Shown: positions 9,187 to 18,647 of the stretch, piece by piece
Layout: every line of letters begins with the position of its first letter
How positions within the stretch are numbered: position 1 is the first letter of the stretch
Source of the DNA: Gammaproteobacteria bacterium
GTDB taxonomy: Bacteria > Pseudomonadota > Gammaproteobacteria > Arenicellales > Poriferihabitantaceae
Length of the DNA stretch: 58,076 nucleotides
NCBI GenBank assembly: GCA_026708585.1
Contig: JAPOUQ010000088.1
Location: 1 to 58,076 of the forward strand
Reading direction: 5' to 3'
Translations under genes and position numbers: made by a program
The notes under the pieces: model-generated
Database searches by the model: none
Told to the model about the DNA's origin: nothing
What the model saw: only the letters and a program-made list of their open reading frames with translations

Positions 9187-10431
9187 TCAGGCAACCGATC
9201 GTTTCCTCAAATAAGCAGTCAAATGCTCACAAACCTCACGAGCATCATCTTCAGCCCCATGAATATATGTTGATTTACGTCTTGTCATAAAGGTTGCACC
9301 AAGCAAATAGAGACCCGGCCAGGCAGCAACCCCGGCTTGATGACGAATTCGACCCTTGCGATCCAGAATCGGCAGGTTTAACCATCTATAATCAGGCGCA
9401 AATCCGGTAGCCCAAATCACTGACTGGATATTTTCTTTTTGCAAATCAAGAGTAAGAGGAGGGCTCTTCTCAACCCTAGTTTCAGCAAATCGTTCCGGTT
9501 CATCGAACTTGGCTTCTAGGCCCTTTTCATTAATCCACTCATCGATTGTCTTTAACAGTCGATTCATCTTCAGATCTGCCAATTCACAATGGTTTTTTAG
9601 AGAACCCGAAAACAAAACCTCATTACCTCGAATCTCCATTAGTTGCCCTCTTATTTGGACACCCATATCAGACAATGTATTTAGGTCAATAGTCTTGCGA
9701 TCAGGAGTTCCCATCAATTGAGGTGATGGAATACTCCGAGCTCTGACCAGATCATCAATCTCATCATAACGCTCATCAAGTATGCCAACTGTCTCCATCA
9801 ACCAAAGTATGTCTTTACTTCTGTAAACTCTAGGTAGCCTAACATGTTCGGCAACACTCAGAATAACAGGCTTTCCTGATGTGTGAATTTCATGTGCCAG
9901 TTGAACACCAGTAGCTGATGCTCCAACTACTAAGACCTTACCGGGCGGAAGTTGCTCGGGATTTCGATATTCAAGTGGATGAATACTCGGTATTGATTCT
10001 GGTAACTTCTCTGCACATGGTGGAAAACTTGGCAGATTGCAAGCACCGCTCGCTACTACTAGGGAAGGAGTGATATATTCATCATTGTTCGTAACTATAG
10101 AAAACCCTAAAGGGTTTGAGTCCACGGATAGAACTTCCTGATTACATAGAACAGGCGCGTTAATGAATTGTGCGTATTCTTCTATGAATTTCACGGTTTC
10201 AGCAACCGTAAGATAACCGTCTGGATTATCGCCAGAATAGCGAAATCCGGGCAAACGAACCTGATGGTTTGGGGTGAGGAGGCGCATCGAATCCCACCGC
10301 TCATTTTTCCATGAATGAGCAATCTCACCACGCTCTAGTATGATATGCTCTATCCCAGATTCCTGCAGGAAATAACTTGCTGCTAACCCAGAATGGCCAG
10401 CACCAACAATAACACAATCAATAGTTCTCAA
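9187..10431 (-). CDS. FAD-dependent NAD(P)-binding monooxygenase-like oxidoreductase
   Basis: The protein is a flavin-containing monooxygenase-like / CzcO-type oxidoreductase of the cytosol. It has two Rossmann dinucleotide sites: VIVGAGHSGLAASY at residues 8-20 for FAD and VLVVGASATGVQLAHEI near 166-182 for NAD(P)H. Between them is WDSMRLLTPNHQVRLPG, typical of this group, and near the end VIWATGFAPDYRWL, the second conserved FMO-type block. The start is TTG at 10429-10431; a stop codon lies immediately upstream in frame and only TTG places the FAD motif at the usual distance. The gene follows an OsmC-family gene on the same strand with an 18-bp gap, so the pair may act together, perhaps in oxidative or xenobiotic chemistry. 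The substrate is unknown. Confidence 0.85.
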   Translation of the reverse strand: MRTIDCVIVGAGHSGLAASYFLQESGIEHIILERGEIAHSWKNERWDSMRLLTPNHQVRLPGFRYSGDNPDGYLTVAETVKFIEEYAQFINAPVLCNQEVLSVDSNPLGFSIVTNNDEYITPSLVVASGACNLPSFPPCAEKLPESIPSIHPLEYRNPEQLPPGKVLVVGASATGVQLAHEIHTSGKPVILSVAEHVRLPRVYRSKDILWLMETVGILDERYDEIDDLVRARSIPSPQLMGTPDRKTIDLNTLSDMGVQIRGQLMEIRGNEVLFSGSLKNHCELADLKMNRLLKTIDEWINEKGLEAKFDEPERFAETRVEKSPPLTLDLQKENIQSVIWATGFAPDYRWLNLPILDRKGRIRHQAGVAAWPGLYLLGATFMTRRKSTYIHGAEDDAREVCEHLTAYLRKRSVA

Positions 10432-10449
10432 CGCGAACGCCGTTCCTGA

Positions 10450-11004
10450 TCAATTAACCTCTACAGTGACCTGAGTGGGATTCGTTACAATATCAAAAAC
10501 GGCCGAACGTTTCTGAGATTGTGCAACCAATGCACGAATATCGTCGGATGAAGCATCGGCATCAATTTCAAAATGGACATGAATGCCATCGAAGCCGTTT
10601 CGAATATCGCTATCAATGCCCAAAATTCCTGCCAAGTCCATACTACCCTTGAGGGTAGATTTTACAGATTTTAACTGGATATCCCGGCGCTGTGCCACTG
10701 CAGCTACGCCAGCAGTCAAACAACTAGCCAAGCCAACCAAAACCAACTCAACTGGAGTAGCTCCGTTGTCTTCAGCTGCAAGAACTTCTGGATGATCTGA
10801 TTCGAAAGTGAATTCCTGCTTATGAGACTGTTTTTCACCTAATCCATAAAATGCTTCACAAGTTGAGCGACTATGAGTGCCATTGATCCACTTACAACTC
10901 GCCTCCCAAGTAAATTTACCAGCTTCCGGTGCACTTGTTAGTGCTTCTCGCGCATCAAGCAGAGCACCTACATTAACTCCATTATCGATAATGGTATCAG
11001 TCAT
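10450..11004 (-). CDS. OsmC-family peroxiredoxin-like protein
   Basis: OsmC/Ohr proteins reduce organic hydroperoxides with two cysteines. Here the second conserved Cys lies in LVLVGLASCLTAGVAAVA (Cys95). The first catalytic Cys of the family is less clear: Cys49 (RSTCEAFYG) is a candidate, so function as a peroxidase is inferred. The C-terminal ISAD-like block (QSQKRSAVFDIVTNP) matches this family. The length of 184 aa is at the upper end because of an N-terminal extension of about 30 residues. The start ATG at 11002-11004 has an AGAGGA site about 8 nt upstream. It is probably co-transcribed with the downstream monooxygenase. Confidence 0.82.
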   Translation of the reverse strand: MTDTIIDNGVNVGALLDAREALTSAPEAGKFTWEASCKWINGTHSRSTCEAFYGLGEKQSHKQEFTFESDHPEVLAAEDNGATPVELVLVGLASCLTAGVAAVAQRRDIQLKSVKSTLKGSMDLAGILGIDSDIRNGFDGIHVHFEIDADASSDDIRALVAQSQKRSAVFDIVTNPTQVTVEVN

Positions 11005-11113
11005 GATAAATATCCTCTACACTACAACATAAACGATGATAATACTGATTTTTTCACTTTATCGCAACGTATTTTTGTGCATTGCACACAAATTATTTTC
11101 CCTATTGAATAGA

Positions 11114-11890
11114 TTAATTGCGATAACTAGAATCTTTTCTGTCCATCAACCGAGTTACCGCTTCCCATGACAACTCAGCAAAGGAAGATGGTTTGTCTGG
11201 TGGAGGCATGCCGTAATCACTAATCATCGCGATGGTATCTTTATCCGGCCTGATTGGCTCCTGACCCATTGCAACTACATCAACTTGCACCTTACAGGCA
11301 TTTTCCAACATATACATGAAGTAGAATGCTTCACCTATGGTTCTGCCTACAGTAAGCAAACCGTGATTCTCCAGTATTAAGGCCCACTTATCCGTAATAC
11401 TCTTGCCAAGGGCTACACATTCATTCTCATCACCGGTTACTAGACCATATTTGTGATTACCTACCAACCTCAACATTTCATTCGCCTGTTGGGTAATTGG
11501 AAGCAATCCACAGGGCATGCAAGATACCGCCATTCCTGCCCGAGTGTGACTGTGTAGAACAGCATTAATATCTGACCTCGCATCAAGCACAGCAGAATGA
11601 ATTAGATGCCCAGCTTCATTGGGTGGATAATCACCCGAAATCAAATTACCTCTAAAGTCCACCTTGATCAGATTACTGGCAGTTATTTCATCAAATAACA
11701 AACCATATGGATTGATTAAATACTGGTCTGAGTGCCCGGGAACACGTGCACTGATGTGTGTGAATATAAGATCAGTCCAACCATAATGAACAAATGCTCG
11801 ATAACAACATGCTAAATCCTGCCGAACCTGCCACTCCTTCTTGTCCATTTCGCTCGGGGAATTTTTACTTAATTCTATAGTCATCCTCAA
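11114..11890 (-). CDS. Class II aldolase/adducin-domain protein
   Basis: Class II aldolase/adducin proteins are zinc enzymes that cleave or isomerise phosphorylated sugars and related compounds. Metal ligands are visible as His113 and His115 (VLHSHTRAG) and His176 (ENHGLLTVG). The N-terminal part also has the family block IFTHISARVPG and YLINPYGLLFDEIT. Like many members without the phosphate-binding context of FucA/AraD, it resembles the adducin-like group often annotated as generic aldolases. The longest frame starts with TTG at 11888-11890, preceded by AGAG 4 nt upstream; an ATG two codons later (11884) is equally possible. The substrate is unknown. Confidence 0.82.
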   Translation of the reverse strand: MRMTIELSKNSPSEMDKKEWQVRQDLACCYRAFVHYGWTDLIFTHISARVPGHSDQYLINPYGLLFDEITASNLIKVDFRGNLISGDYPPNEAGHLIHSAVLDARSDINAVLHSHTRAGMAVSCMPCGLLPITQQANEMLRLVGNHKYGLVTGDENECVALGKSITDKWALILENHGLLTVGRTIGEAFYFMYMLENACKVQVDVVAMGQEPIRPDKDTIAMISDYGMPPPDKPSSFAELSWEAVTRLMDRKDSSYRN

Positions 11891-12008
11891 TGCACTCTAA
11901 ATTCAAGGTGAACAAATGTTTAAGATGGTTGAATCTATCGTAATGCCAAGATCAAATTGAATAAGAAGGTTATAACTACACAGTAGAGTTGATCATCGAT
12001 ACCCGATA

Positions 12009-14090
12009 TCAAGCTGCGTTTCGCTCCCGCGTGATCCGAATCACTTCATCTGCAACGGTCTTCGGACAGGCTGAATAATGGGAAAACTCCATTGAAAACT
12101 GACCGCGACCAGAAGTCATGGTTCGAAGATCTCCGATATACCCAAACATCTCAGCTAAAGGCACATCACCCTGTATTCGAACCCCAGTTGTAGATGATTC
12201 TTGTGACTTGATCATTCCTCGACGTCGATTCAAATCACCAATCACATCGCCAACATGTGATTCTGGTGTAAATACATCGACTTTCATTATCGGTTCCAGT
12301 AATTGTGGATTGGTCTTCAGCATCGATTGGCGATAAGCAGCCTTGGCGGCTAATTCAAAAGCAACTGCTGAAGAGTCAACGGCATGGTACGCACCGTCTA
12401 GCAGAGTGACTTTAACATCAATACAAGGATACCCGGCTAAAACACCTTCTGCCATACAGTCACGAAACCCCTTGTCAATAGCAGGCCAGTACTCACGTGG
12501 AACATTACCACCGGTTACCTTGGATGCAAAGCAATACCCAGAACCTAGCTCGCCAGGCTCAATAATGTAGTCAATTCGACCAAACTGACCCGCTCCCCCC
12601 GTTTGCTTCTTATGGGTGTAGGTATCCTCAATACTCTGAGTAATCGTCTCACGATAGGCAACCTGAGGTTCTCCTACTTCAACATCAACATTGTGAGTTC
12701 GTCGTAATAAATCGACCTTGATGTCAAGATGCAATTCACCCATGCCTTGAAGAATGACTTCACCACTTTCAGGGTCAGTATTTACATAAAAGGATGGGTC
12801 CTCAGCTACCATCTTGCCAAGAGCAATGCCTAACTTCTCAGAAGCCCCTTTATCTTTTGGCGCTACCGACATCGAAATTACTGGATCTGGAAATATCATA
12901 GGTTCCAAAGTTGCCGGATGATTTTGATCACTCAATGTATGACCTGTTTTCACATTTTTCATGCCAAGTACGGCTACGATATCACCCGCCTGTGCTGTAT
13001 CAAGCTCTTGACGAGAATCTGCATGCATTTCTACAATTCGACCAATCCTTTCAGTCTTACCACTTGCTGTATTCAATACCGTAGAACCTTTTCTCATGGT
13101 TCCAGAATAAATGCGCAAGAAAGTCAAAGCACCATAACGGTCATCCATGATTTTGAATGCAAGTGCACGCAACGGCTTGTCAGGATCAACTGTCGCAAAC
13201 TCACCGGTTTCATTGCCTTCTGGATCAACTTCGGGTTGTGGGTTCACTTCCGTCGGATCAGGAAGGTAATCCACCACAGCATTTAGTACTGGCTGAATAC
13301 CCTTGTTCTTGAATGCAGAGCCACAGTAGGTTGGAAAGAAATCCAAAGCTATTGTACCTTTTCGAACACAATCCTTGATTGTATCAATATCGGGTTCTTC
13401 ACCTTCTAGATATCGTTCCATTGCATCATCATCATGCTCCAGAGCATTCTCTATCAGTTCTTCTCGATACTTTTCGACCTGTTCGACCATATCTGAGGGT
13501 ACTGCTTCAATCTTATAACTCTGTGGATCATTCGAACCGTCCCAAACCCATGCTTCGCGGGTAAGAACATCAACCACACCTTTAAAATCATCTTCAACAC
13601 CTATTGGCAAAGTCATAACGATCGGCTTAGCTCCTAAAACACTTCGAACTTGCTCAATAACCCGATAGAAGTCTGAACCAACTCGGTCTAGCTTATTTAC
13701 GAAAATAATTCTTGCTACCTTGGAGTCATTGGCATAACGCCAGTTGGTCTCTGACTGTGGTTCAACACCACCGGAACCACAAAAGACACCAATTCCACCA
13801 TCCAAAACCTTCAAAGATCGGTAGACTTCAATTGTGAAATCAACGTGTCCTGGTGTGTCGATAATATTGAGGCGATAGTCGTTCCAAAATGTACTAGTCG
13901 CAGCAGATTGAATGGTGATTCCACGCTCACGTTCTTGATCCATGAAATCTGTTGTGGCTTCACCATCGTGCACCTCGCCGATTTTATGAATTTTCCCAGT
14001 CAGATTGAGAACACGTTCAGTTGTTGTCGTTTTACCGGCATCAACGTGGGCAAATATCCCTATATTTCGATATTTAGTTAGGTCTGTCAT
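12009..14090 (-). CDS. fusA: Elongation factor G, type II (fusA2/fusB-like)
   Basis: EF-G is the ribosomal translocase GTPase. The G1 motif AHVDAGKTT is at 14-22, G3 DTPGH at 78-82 and G4 NKLD at 132-135. Domains II-V follow, ending with the usual [24 protein letters not shown]-type block. The sequence ([39 protein letters not shown]) matches the second EF-G copy found in many marine gammaproteobacteria rather than the str-operon copy, and no rpsL/rpsG/tuf genes are adjacent. So a canonical fusA probably exists elsewhere. The start ATG is at 14088-14090. The 693-aa length is normal. Whether it works in translocation, recycling or fusidic-acid tolerance cannot be told. Confidence 0.93.
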   Translation of the reverse strand: MTDLTKYRNIGIFAHVDAGKTTTTERVLNLTGKIHKIGEVHDGEATTDFMDQERERGITIQSAATSTFWNDYRLNIIDTPGHVDFTIEVYRSLKVLDGGIGVFCGSGGVEPQSETNWRYANDSKVARIIFVNKLDRVGSDFYRVIEQVRSVLGAKPIVMTLPIGVEDDFKGVVDVLTREAWVWDGSNDPQSYKIEAVPSDMVEQVEKYREELIENALEHDDDAMERYLEGEEPDIDTIKDCVRKGTIALDFFPTYCGSAFKNKGIQPVLNAVVDYLPDPTEVNPQPEVDPEGNETGEFATVDPDKPLRALAFKIMDDRYGALTFLRIYSGTMRKGSTVLNTASGKTERIGRIVEMHADSRQELDTAQAGDIVAVLGMKNVKTGHTLSDQNHPATLEPMIFPDPVISMSVAPKDKGASEKLGIALGKMVAEDPSFYVNTDPESGEVILQGMGELHLDIKVDLLRRTHNVDVEVGEPQVAYRETITQSIEDTYTHKKQTGGAGQFGRIDYIIEPGELGSGYCFASKVTGGNVPREYWPAIDKGFRDCMAEGVLAGYPCIDVKVTLLDGAYHAVDSSAVAFELAAKAAYRQSMLKTNPQLLEPIMKVDVFTPESHVGDVIGDLNRRRGMIKSQESSTTGVRIQGDVPLAEMFGYIGDLRTMTSGRGQFSMEFSHYSACPKTVADEVIRITRERNAA

Positions 14091-14982
14091 GGAAGTACAT
14101 TACTATTTTGGTCGATTTCATAAGCATTTTACCGAACAGAATTCCGGAAAAATCTAAAAGCGCCGAATTATACAAAAATCAAATGAATAGTGATAGTTAT
14201 TTTTTGAATCCTGCTTACGAAACCCCGTTTTACAATATCAACCTCTTTCATTACTACCCGTTAACCAAATTAACAAAGTAAGATACGCTGAAAATATGAG
14301 GAGCCGTTCAAGTAAGCGTAAAACTGAACTCGCTTAGTTCAACCGGCCACAAGCACCCTAACCGTCCATTTACCCTTGCTATCCAGGCTCGTGTTCGCAT
14401 CTGTATGCAAATCACCTGCCCCTAAAGGTTCCTGAACCATAATCAGAACATGTAAGCCATTCGCAACATCCAGGGTTAATACCATGACTGGAGTAACGAA
14501 GATGGCTGATGTAAATGGAATACCATCGAGGCATAATCTCAGATCAACGAGTTCTATTTTCGCTGGAAAACTAGGCAGCCGTCAAATTGGATTACCCAAT
14601 CGAAGTATTTTTCCTAGAAGCTCAGTTCTCACCATGAAGAGAAATTTGACTCAAAATTAAGTTTTGATAGGTTGGAGGTAACCTAGTCCAACTCGCCAGT
14701 CCTATTGTGGCCATAACTGATGAGAGTCCAGGAGTGAGCAACCGGATAATCAAAACTATTATGACGAATGAAGCGGGGAAAACGTTATCTATCGTAGGAA
14801 TTGTTGCCCCTGTGTATATCTGTTAGATAATCACGTGCCAACGAGCTAAAAATCAATTTCCGGAAACTTTTCCCTAATCTGAATAACCAGAATTCGCACA
14901 TGATCGAAAAAGAGGCAATACTTTTGACATTGTGATTAATTGGGTAGTTCAATGGTGACATTTATAGCACTGAAATCACCGT
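14091..14982. other. Gene-free gap of about 890 bp with coding remnants
   Basis: This stretch between EF-G2 and the DjlA-like gene has no intact gene. On the minus strand about 14340-14577 an open segment with protein-like composition can be read (see the separate pseudogene entry). On the plus strand about 14674-14826 another open segment of about 50 codons ends in TAG. Both look like worn fragments. The first 100 bp should hold the EF-G2 promoter. Confidence 0.5.
14337..14577 (-). pseudogene. Unrecognised coding remnant (C-terminal end)
   Basis: Reading the minus strand in one frame gives about 78 uninterrupted codons ending in a TGA (14337-14339), with the last residues NTSLDSKGKWTVRVLVAG. 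Before that come two beta-strand-like segments (PAKIELVDLRLCLDGIPF, PVMVLTLDVANGLHVLIMV). The frame is closed upstream by a TGA and there is no start codon with a ribosome site, so it looks like the 3' end of a lost gene. I do not recognise the family. It could also be a chance open frame. Confidence 0.35.
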
Positions 14983-15765
14983 CTATCCATGTTGAGCCTG
15001 AATGGTTTTCCATGCGGTTCTTATTTCATGGGTTTTCTGATTAGCAATCCGTACCATTTCCTCCGGCAATCCTTTCGAGACCAATTTATCGGGATGATGC
15101 TGACTCATTAATCTCCGATAGGCTTTTTTTATCTCATGCAATGGCGTATCTCTGGTCACACCCAAAACCATATAGGGATCTGACTCGTGCTCTTTGGAAC
15201 TATTAGAACGAACTCTCGAGTAACCGCTTTGCATACCCGAAACCCTATCAAAGATTCCGCGATATTCGCGATCAGTAATGCCAAGTTTTGAAGCGATATC
15301 CAGTAAAACCGACTCTTCTTTATTGTGAAGCTGTCCATCTGCGAGAGCTGATTCGATCTGAATTTCTAAAAAAAGTTGAATAAGTGTAGTTCGTCGGTGG
15401 CATTCATAACGAAACTGTTGCAATATTGCATCTGCATCAAAACTCGGTTCTTTCCCTTGCTGAAACAATAATTTTGCTAGTTCACGCTGACTTGCATCCA
15501 ATGACATTTCTGTCATAACAGTTCTAGCTAAATCAATTTCTTCAGGGGTAACTTTACCGTCAGCTTTGGACACATAGCCCATAATCGAGAAAGTAGCAGC
15601 AAAAAAAGCGGCTTGAACCCGCTCCTGATCCCCTGGAATTTGACCTGCACCACGAGTCTTCTTTTTGTCAAAAGAATGACCAAATGCAGTTCCTATAAGA
15701 GCCCCTAAAGGTCCACCGAGCATAAGCCCGATCGTTCCTCCTACAACTTTTCCCCACCAACTCAT
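14983..15765 (-). CDS. djlA: DjlA-like membrane J-domain co-chaperone (TerB + DnaJ)
   Basis: DjlA is an inner-membrane co-chaperone that stimulates DnaK from the cytosolic face. Residues 8-30 form a glycine-rich membrane segment. A TerB-like tellurite-resistance helical domain covers about 50-165. The J-domain is at the C-terminus (about 195-260) with the required HPD tripeptide at 224-226. This domain order matches DjlA (about 270 aa in E. coli). The start ATG is at 15763-15765. The gene has no operon partner here. Function as a DnaK partner is well supported by the HPD; the specific clients are unknown. Confidence 0.87.
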   Translation of the reverse strand: MSWWGKVVGGTIGLMLGGPLGALIGTAFGHSFDKKKTRGAGQIPGDQERVQAAFFAATFSIMGYVSKADGKVTPEEIDLARTVMTEMSLDASQRELAKLLFQQGKEPSFDADAILQQFRYECHRRTTLIQLFLEIQIESALADGQLHNKEESVLLDIASKLGITDREYRGIFDRVSGMQSGYSRVRSNSSKEHESDPYMVLGVTRDTPLHEIKKAYRRLMSQHHPDKLVSKGLPEEMVRIANQKTHEIRTAWKTIQAQHG

Positions 15766-16325
15766 AAATTACCGTACCGTTTGAAGTTGAAAGACTTAGA
15801 ATGATTACCAAGAGTAAATTCTAACCAATAACTTGAATTTTGAATGATCCGTATTGTTTCATAAAATAGCTGTGGACAAGATGTCTTGAAACATGATTTC
15901 GGCATAACACGAGACTTACTCAGCATTTGAATAATCAGAGGTTCTGTCTGATCGGTCATCGGTTAGGCACGATCTCAGGCCTCAAGAATTATCGTTACCG
16001 AATATCTTTACTAAATTGATAGTGAAAATGCCTAGACTTCAAATCCAAATATACTAAATGCTTATCCCTAGTTTTTCAGATATCTCAACTGAAACATAAC
16101 GTTAGATCGATTGATTAATCTTGTGGCCACTGCAGTAATAAGCCTATTTGAATCAGGCATCAAACAAATGTATTTCCTTTATTGTCTGAATGGACTTACC
16201 CGAAATATCAGAGAAAATCGATAACCGATTGTTAAATATCTTGATTTAGCATGATTGGGATTTAGGGATTGGACTTGTCGAAATTTGCGTTTTTTATCTT
16301 AACACCAAGCACTTCTGATAAAGAA
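15766..16325. other. Gene-free gap of about 560 bp
   Basis: The stretch between the DjlA-like gene and a secreted protein gene has no convincing gene. A 65-codon frame on the minus strand (15762-15959) overlaps the DjlA start by four bases but lacks a ribosome site and any known domain. A near-consensus DnaA box (TGTGGACAA, one mismatch) occurs near 15872. The rest is AT-rich with nothing recognised. Confidence 0.5.
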
Positions 16326-16814
16326 CTATCCGTTCGACAGAATTATCCCAGTACAGTCCATGCTATCAGTTTGAATACTAATACCTAGATCATCGTTAGG
16401 CAAAAACTGCAAGGTCAAACCTTGAAGATATGCATCAACATCTTGCTGTTCATGATTATCAGTATTTACTACATTTCCATTTTCAATATTTCTATTCCGT
16501 ATAGGGCCCCAACCTACGATGGTCAAGCGAGGTGCAGTTTCACCCAAGTTTAAATCTGGAATCAGTGATGTTATCGACTGATTTGTTTCTTTGTCATGAA
16601 CTTGAACGCTCAGTTGTGCATAACAACTCCCTGATGAACACCGTACGCTGAGATATGGCTCACGAAATACAAAATATTCATTTTCTTTGATTGTGCATTT
16701 AGAATCGATATCTCCAAGCCAATTACCATCAGGAATTCCTAGCTGTTCGGCTTGTCCTTGTCCAGCAAGCAATCCAAAAGCTAAACCGAAGGCTACATAA
16801 ATTCTGAATTTCAT
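16326..16814 (-). CDS. Hypothetical exported protein with signal peptide
   Basis: I do not recognise this protein. From the ATG at 16812-16814 it starts with a classical signal peptide (MKFRIYVAFGLAFGLLAG, then GQAEQ as cleavage region). A longer reading adds six hydrophobic residues from 16832. The mature part of about 140 residues has four Cys (in SKCTIKENEY, SVRCSSGSCYAQ and MDCTGI), which suggests disulfides in the periplasm. It ends with a beta-rich segment (LTLQFLPNDDLGISIQTDSMDC). No lipobox is present. It is transcribed alone. Its frame is intact and codon use matches its neighbours, so I take it as a real gene of unknown function. Confidence 0.7.
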   Translation of the reverse strand: MKFRIYVAFGLAFGLLAGQGQAEQLGIPDGNWLGDIDSKCTIKENEYFVFREPYLSVRCSSGSCYAQLSVQVHDKETNQSITSLIPDLNLGETAPRLTIVGWGPIRNRNIENGNVVNTDNHEQQDVDAYLQGLTLQFLPNDDLGISIQTDSMDCTGIILSNG

Positions 16815-16832
16815 AATTACTACCACTATCAA

Positions 16833-17556
16833 TAATTCACATAGTAACTATTATAACGGCAAATTAAGTTATTGTTTTAACTTCACCATCGTGTTTGAAC
16901 TCTTTAGCAGAAGAATGAAGATTGACTATTGGCCCGATGTCTCATGCTGTTATCTTTCGCGTTCATGATGATTTCCAGTAACCATATACCTCTGATTACA
17001 GGTGAATTTCAAATATATACAGACACCCATCGTTGGACCCTTGGAAACTTGATCCTCTGAGATACTTGGTCTCTTACTTATAAAATCTTGTGCAGATAGC
17101 ATACAAAACTTACATAAGGTTTTGCTCTATCTATTTTGAAGGGTTAAAACATTGACGAAACTGTTTTAACCCTTGCTAAAAGATCTTGGAGGAAAAATGA
17201 GTACTGTTGTTCGCAAAATAACATGAGGAGACTTTTCTAACGTTCGAAGAACGGAAAACCAAACGTCCCAATGATCGTTTTCGGAATGAGATCTAAGTCT
17301 GGAAAGAAATCTGTAGCAGAGAAGGTCAAGATGAATAATCATCCAGTTCCTACTGATTCTCCGGAAATTCTTCAGTGGATGCGTATTTGTTCCTAACTAA
17401 ATGCCATTGCTATCCACTACCTACCCAAGAGATGGTTGTTAAATAGATTCGCAACCACAAAAGAAAATCATTCTTACTCGGCACACTCGAATTTATAATA
17501 ACCCACATCATGAGTCGATATCCTGATTTCATGATATTCTTGAGCAAGTATTTCAC
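16833..17556. other. Gene-free gap of about 720 bp
   Basis: This lies between two divergent genes and should hold both promoters. It contains the perfect 13-bp inverted repeat listed separately (17139-17174). Around 17235-17395 the sequence has a coding-like look on the plus strand (TFEERKTKRPNDRF) but is cut by stops. I cannot assign it to a family. Nothing else is recognised. Confidence 0.5.
17139..17174. repeat. Perfect 13-bp inverted repeat with 10-nt spacer
   Basis: AAGGGTTAAAACA (17139-17151) and TGTTTTAACCCTT (17162-17174) are exact reverse complements separated by 10 nt. Both neighbouring genes are transcribed away from it, so a terminator role is unlikely unless a gene has been lost. 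An operator or a remnant of a mobile-element end is more plausible. Confidence 0.8.
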
Positions 17557-18468
17557 ATGAAGAGTAATTCACGCAGTATCCTAATCACGGGTGGAACCGG
17601 CTTGATCGGCCAAGCATTGATTCCCATATTAGAGAACTATGGTCACCGAATTTCAGTACTAACACGCCAACCGAATCGCTACCCCTCGACACATAATCAA
17701 CCTAATCTTTTTTCTTCATTCGATGATATCCCGGATAGTCATCCAGTCGACACGATTATCAATCTTGCAGGCGCCCAAATTATTGGTCCGCGCTGGACCA
17801 AACAACGAAAACATGTCCTTCGGGATAGTCGAATCAAACTCACCAAAAATCTTGTACACTGGATAACCAAACGTCAAACACCCATTTCAACATTAATCAG
17901 CGGATCTGCGGTTGGATACTACGGTAACCGAAATGACGACCTGCTTGATGAGACCGAACCGCCCGGAGATGACTTTGGAGCATATTTATGCCGAGATTGG
18001 GAAAATGAATCTCTAGCTCTTCAGAATCTGGGAGTCCGGGTCGCAAATATCCGCACCGGACTTGTACTAAGTAAGTCTGGAGGTATGCTACCTCCAATGC
18101 TGTTTAGCTATAAAATTAGTCTCGGAGCAAAAATTGGTAGTGGCCGACAATGGATGAGTTGGATTCACATTGAGGATCAAGTGAAGGCCATCTGCCACCT
18201 GGTGCATAATTCTTCTTCAACCGGAGCGTATAACCTAGCGGCTCCTGCTCCAGTTTCGAATGCGGAATTTTGTGATACTCTGGCTCGGGTCTTGAATCGG
18301 CCAAGACTATTTTCTTTTCCGGCACCGCTTCTGAAACTCATGCTCGGTGAGGCTGCAGGTTTGGTGCTTGGTGGTCAACGTGCAATTCCTCATAGACTTC
18401 AACAAGAAGGATATCAATTCCGTTTTCAGAACCTTGAAACAGCATTCATAGATATTGCCAATTCTTGA
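17557..18468 (+). CDS. TIGR01777-family NAD(P)-dependent epimerase
   Basis: This is a short-chain-dehydrogenase-like epimerase of the TIGR01777 (YfcH) family. The nucleotide-binding loop ITGGTGLIGQAL is at residues 9-21. Family blocks follow: NLAGAQI and GPRWTKQRKHVLRDSRI, then SGSAVGYYGNR with the catalytic Tyr context, and GRQWMSWIHIEDQV near residue 190. A C-terminal DUF1731-like segment (APLLKLMLGEAAGLVLGGQRAIPHRL) is present. Length 303 aa is normal. The substrate of the family is not established. The start ATG at 17557 has no strong ribosome site. It is a stand-alone gene. Confidence 0.9.
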   Translation: MKSNSRSILITGGTGLIGQALIPILENYGHRISVLTRQPNRYPSTHNQPNLFSSFDDIPDSHPVDTIINLAGAQIIGPRWTKQRKHVLRDSRIKLTKNLVHWITKRQTPISTLISGSAVGYYGNRNDDLLDETEPPGDDFGAYLCRDWENESLALQNLGVRVANIRTGLVLSKSGGMLPPMLFSYKISLGAKIGSGRQWMSWIHIEDQVKAICHLVHNSSSTGAYNLAAPAPVSNAEFCDTLARVLNRPRLFSFPAPLLKLMLGEAAGLVLGGQRAIPHRLQQEGYQFRFQNLETAFIDIANS

Positions 18469-18647
18469 TTAACGATTAAAAAAATGAATTTCATTAAAGT
18501 GTATCTCCTCCAAAAGTATAATCGGCCAAATATTCGTATATGAAGCGTTGAACAGCAGAAAATTTGATCTCCATAATTGAAGCCATAAATAAAATTCACA
18601 ATTAGCAGTCATTCACTAATCAAAAAAGAAACAACAACTCCTGAATA

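Noticed and set aside
12118-13564. Several plus-strand frames of 60-122 codons inside EF-G2
   Set aside because: They are antisense shadows of a well-conserved gene.
15762-15959. 65-codon frame upstream of the DjlA-like gene
   Set aside because: No domain and no ribosome site; the four-base overlap with the DjlA start is probably chance.
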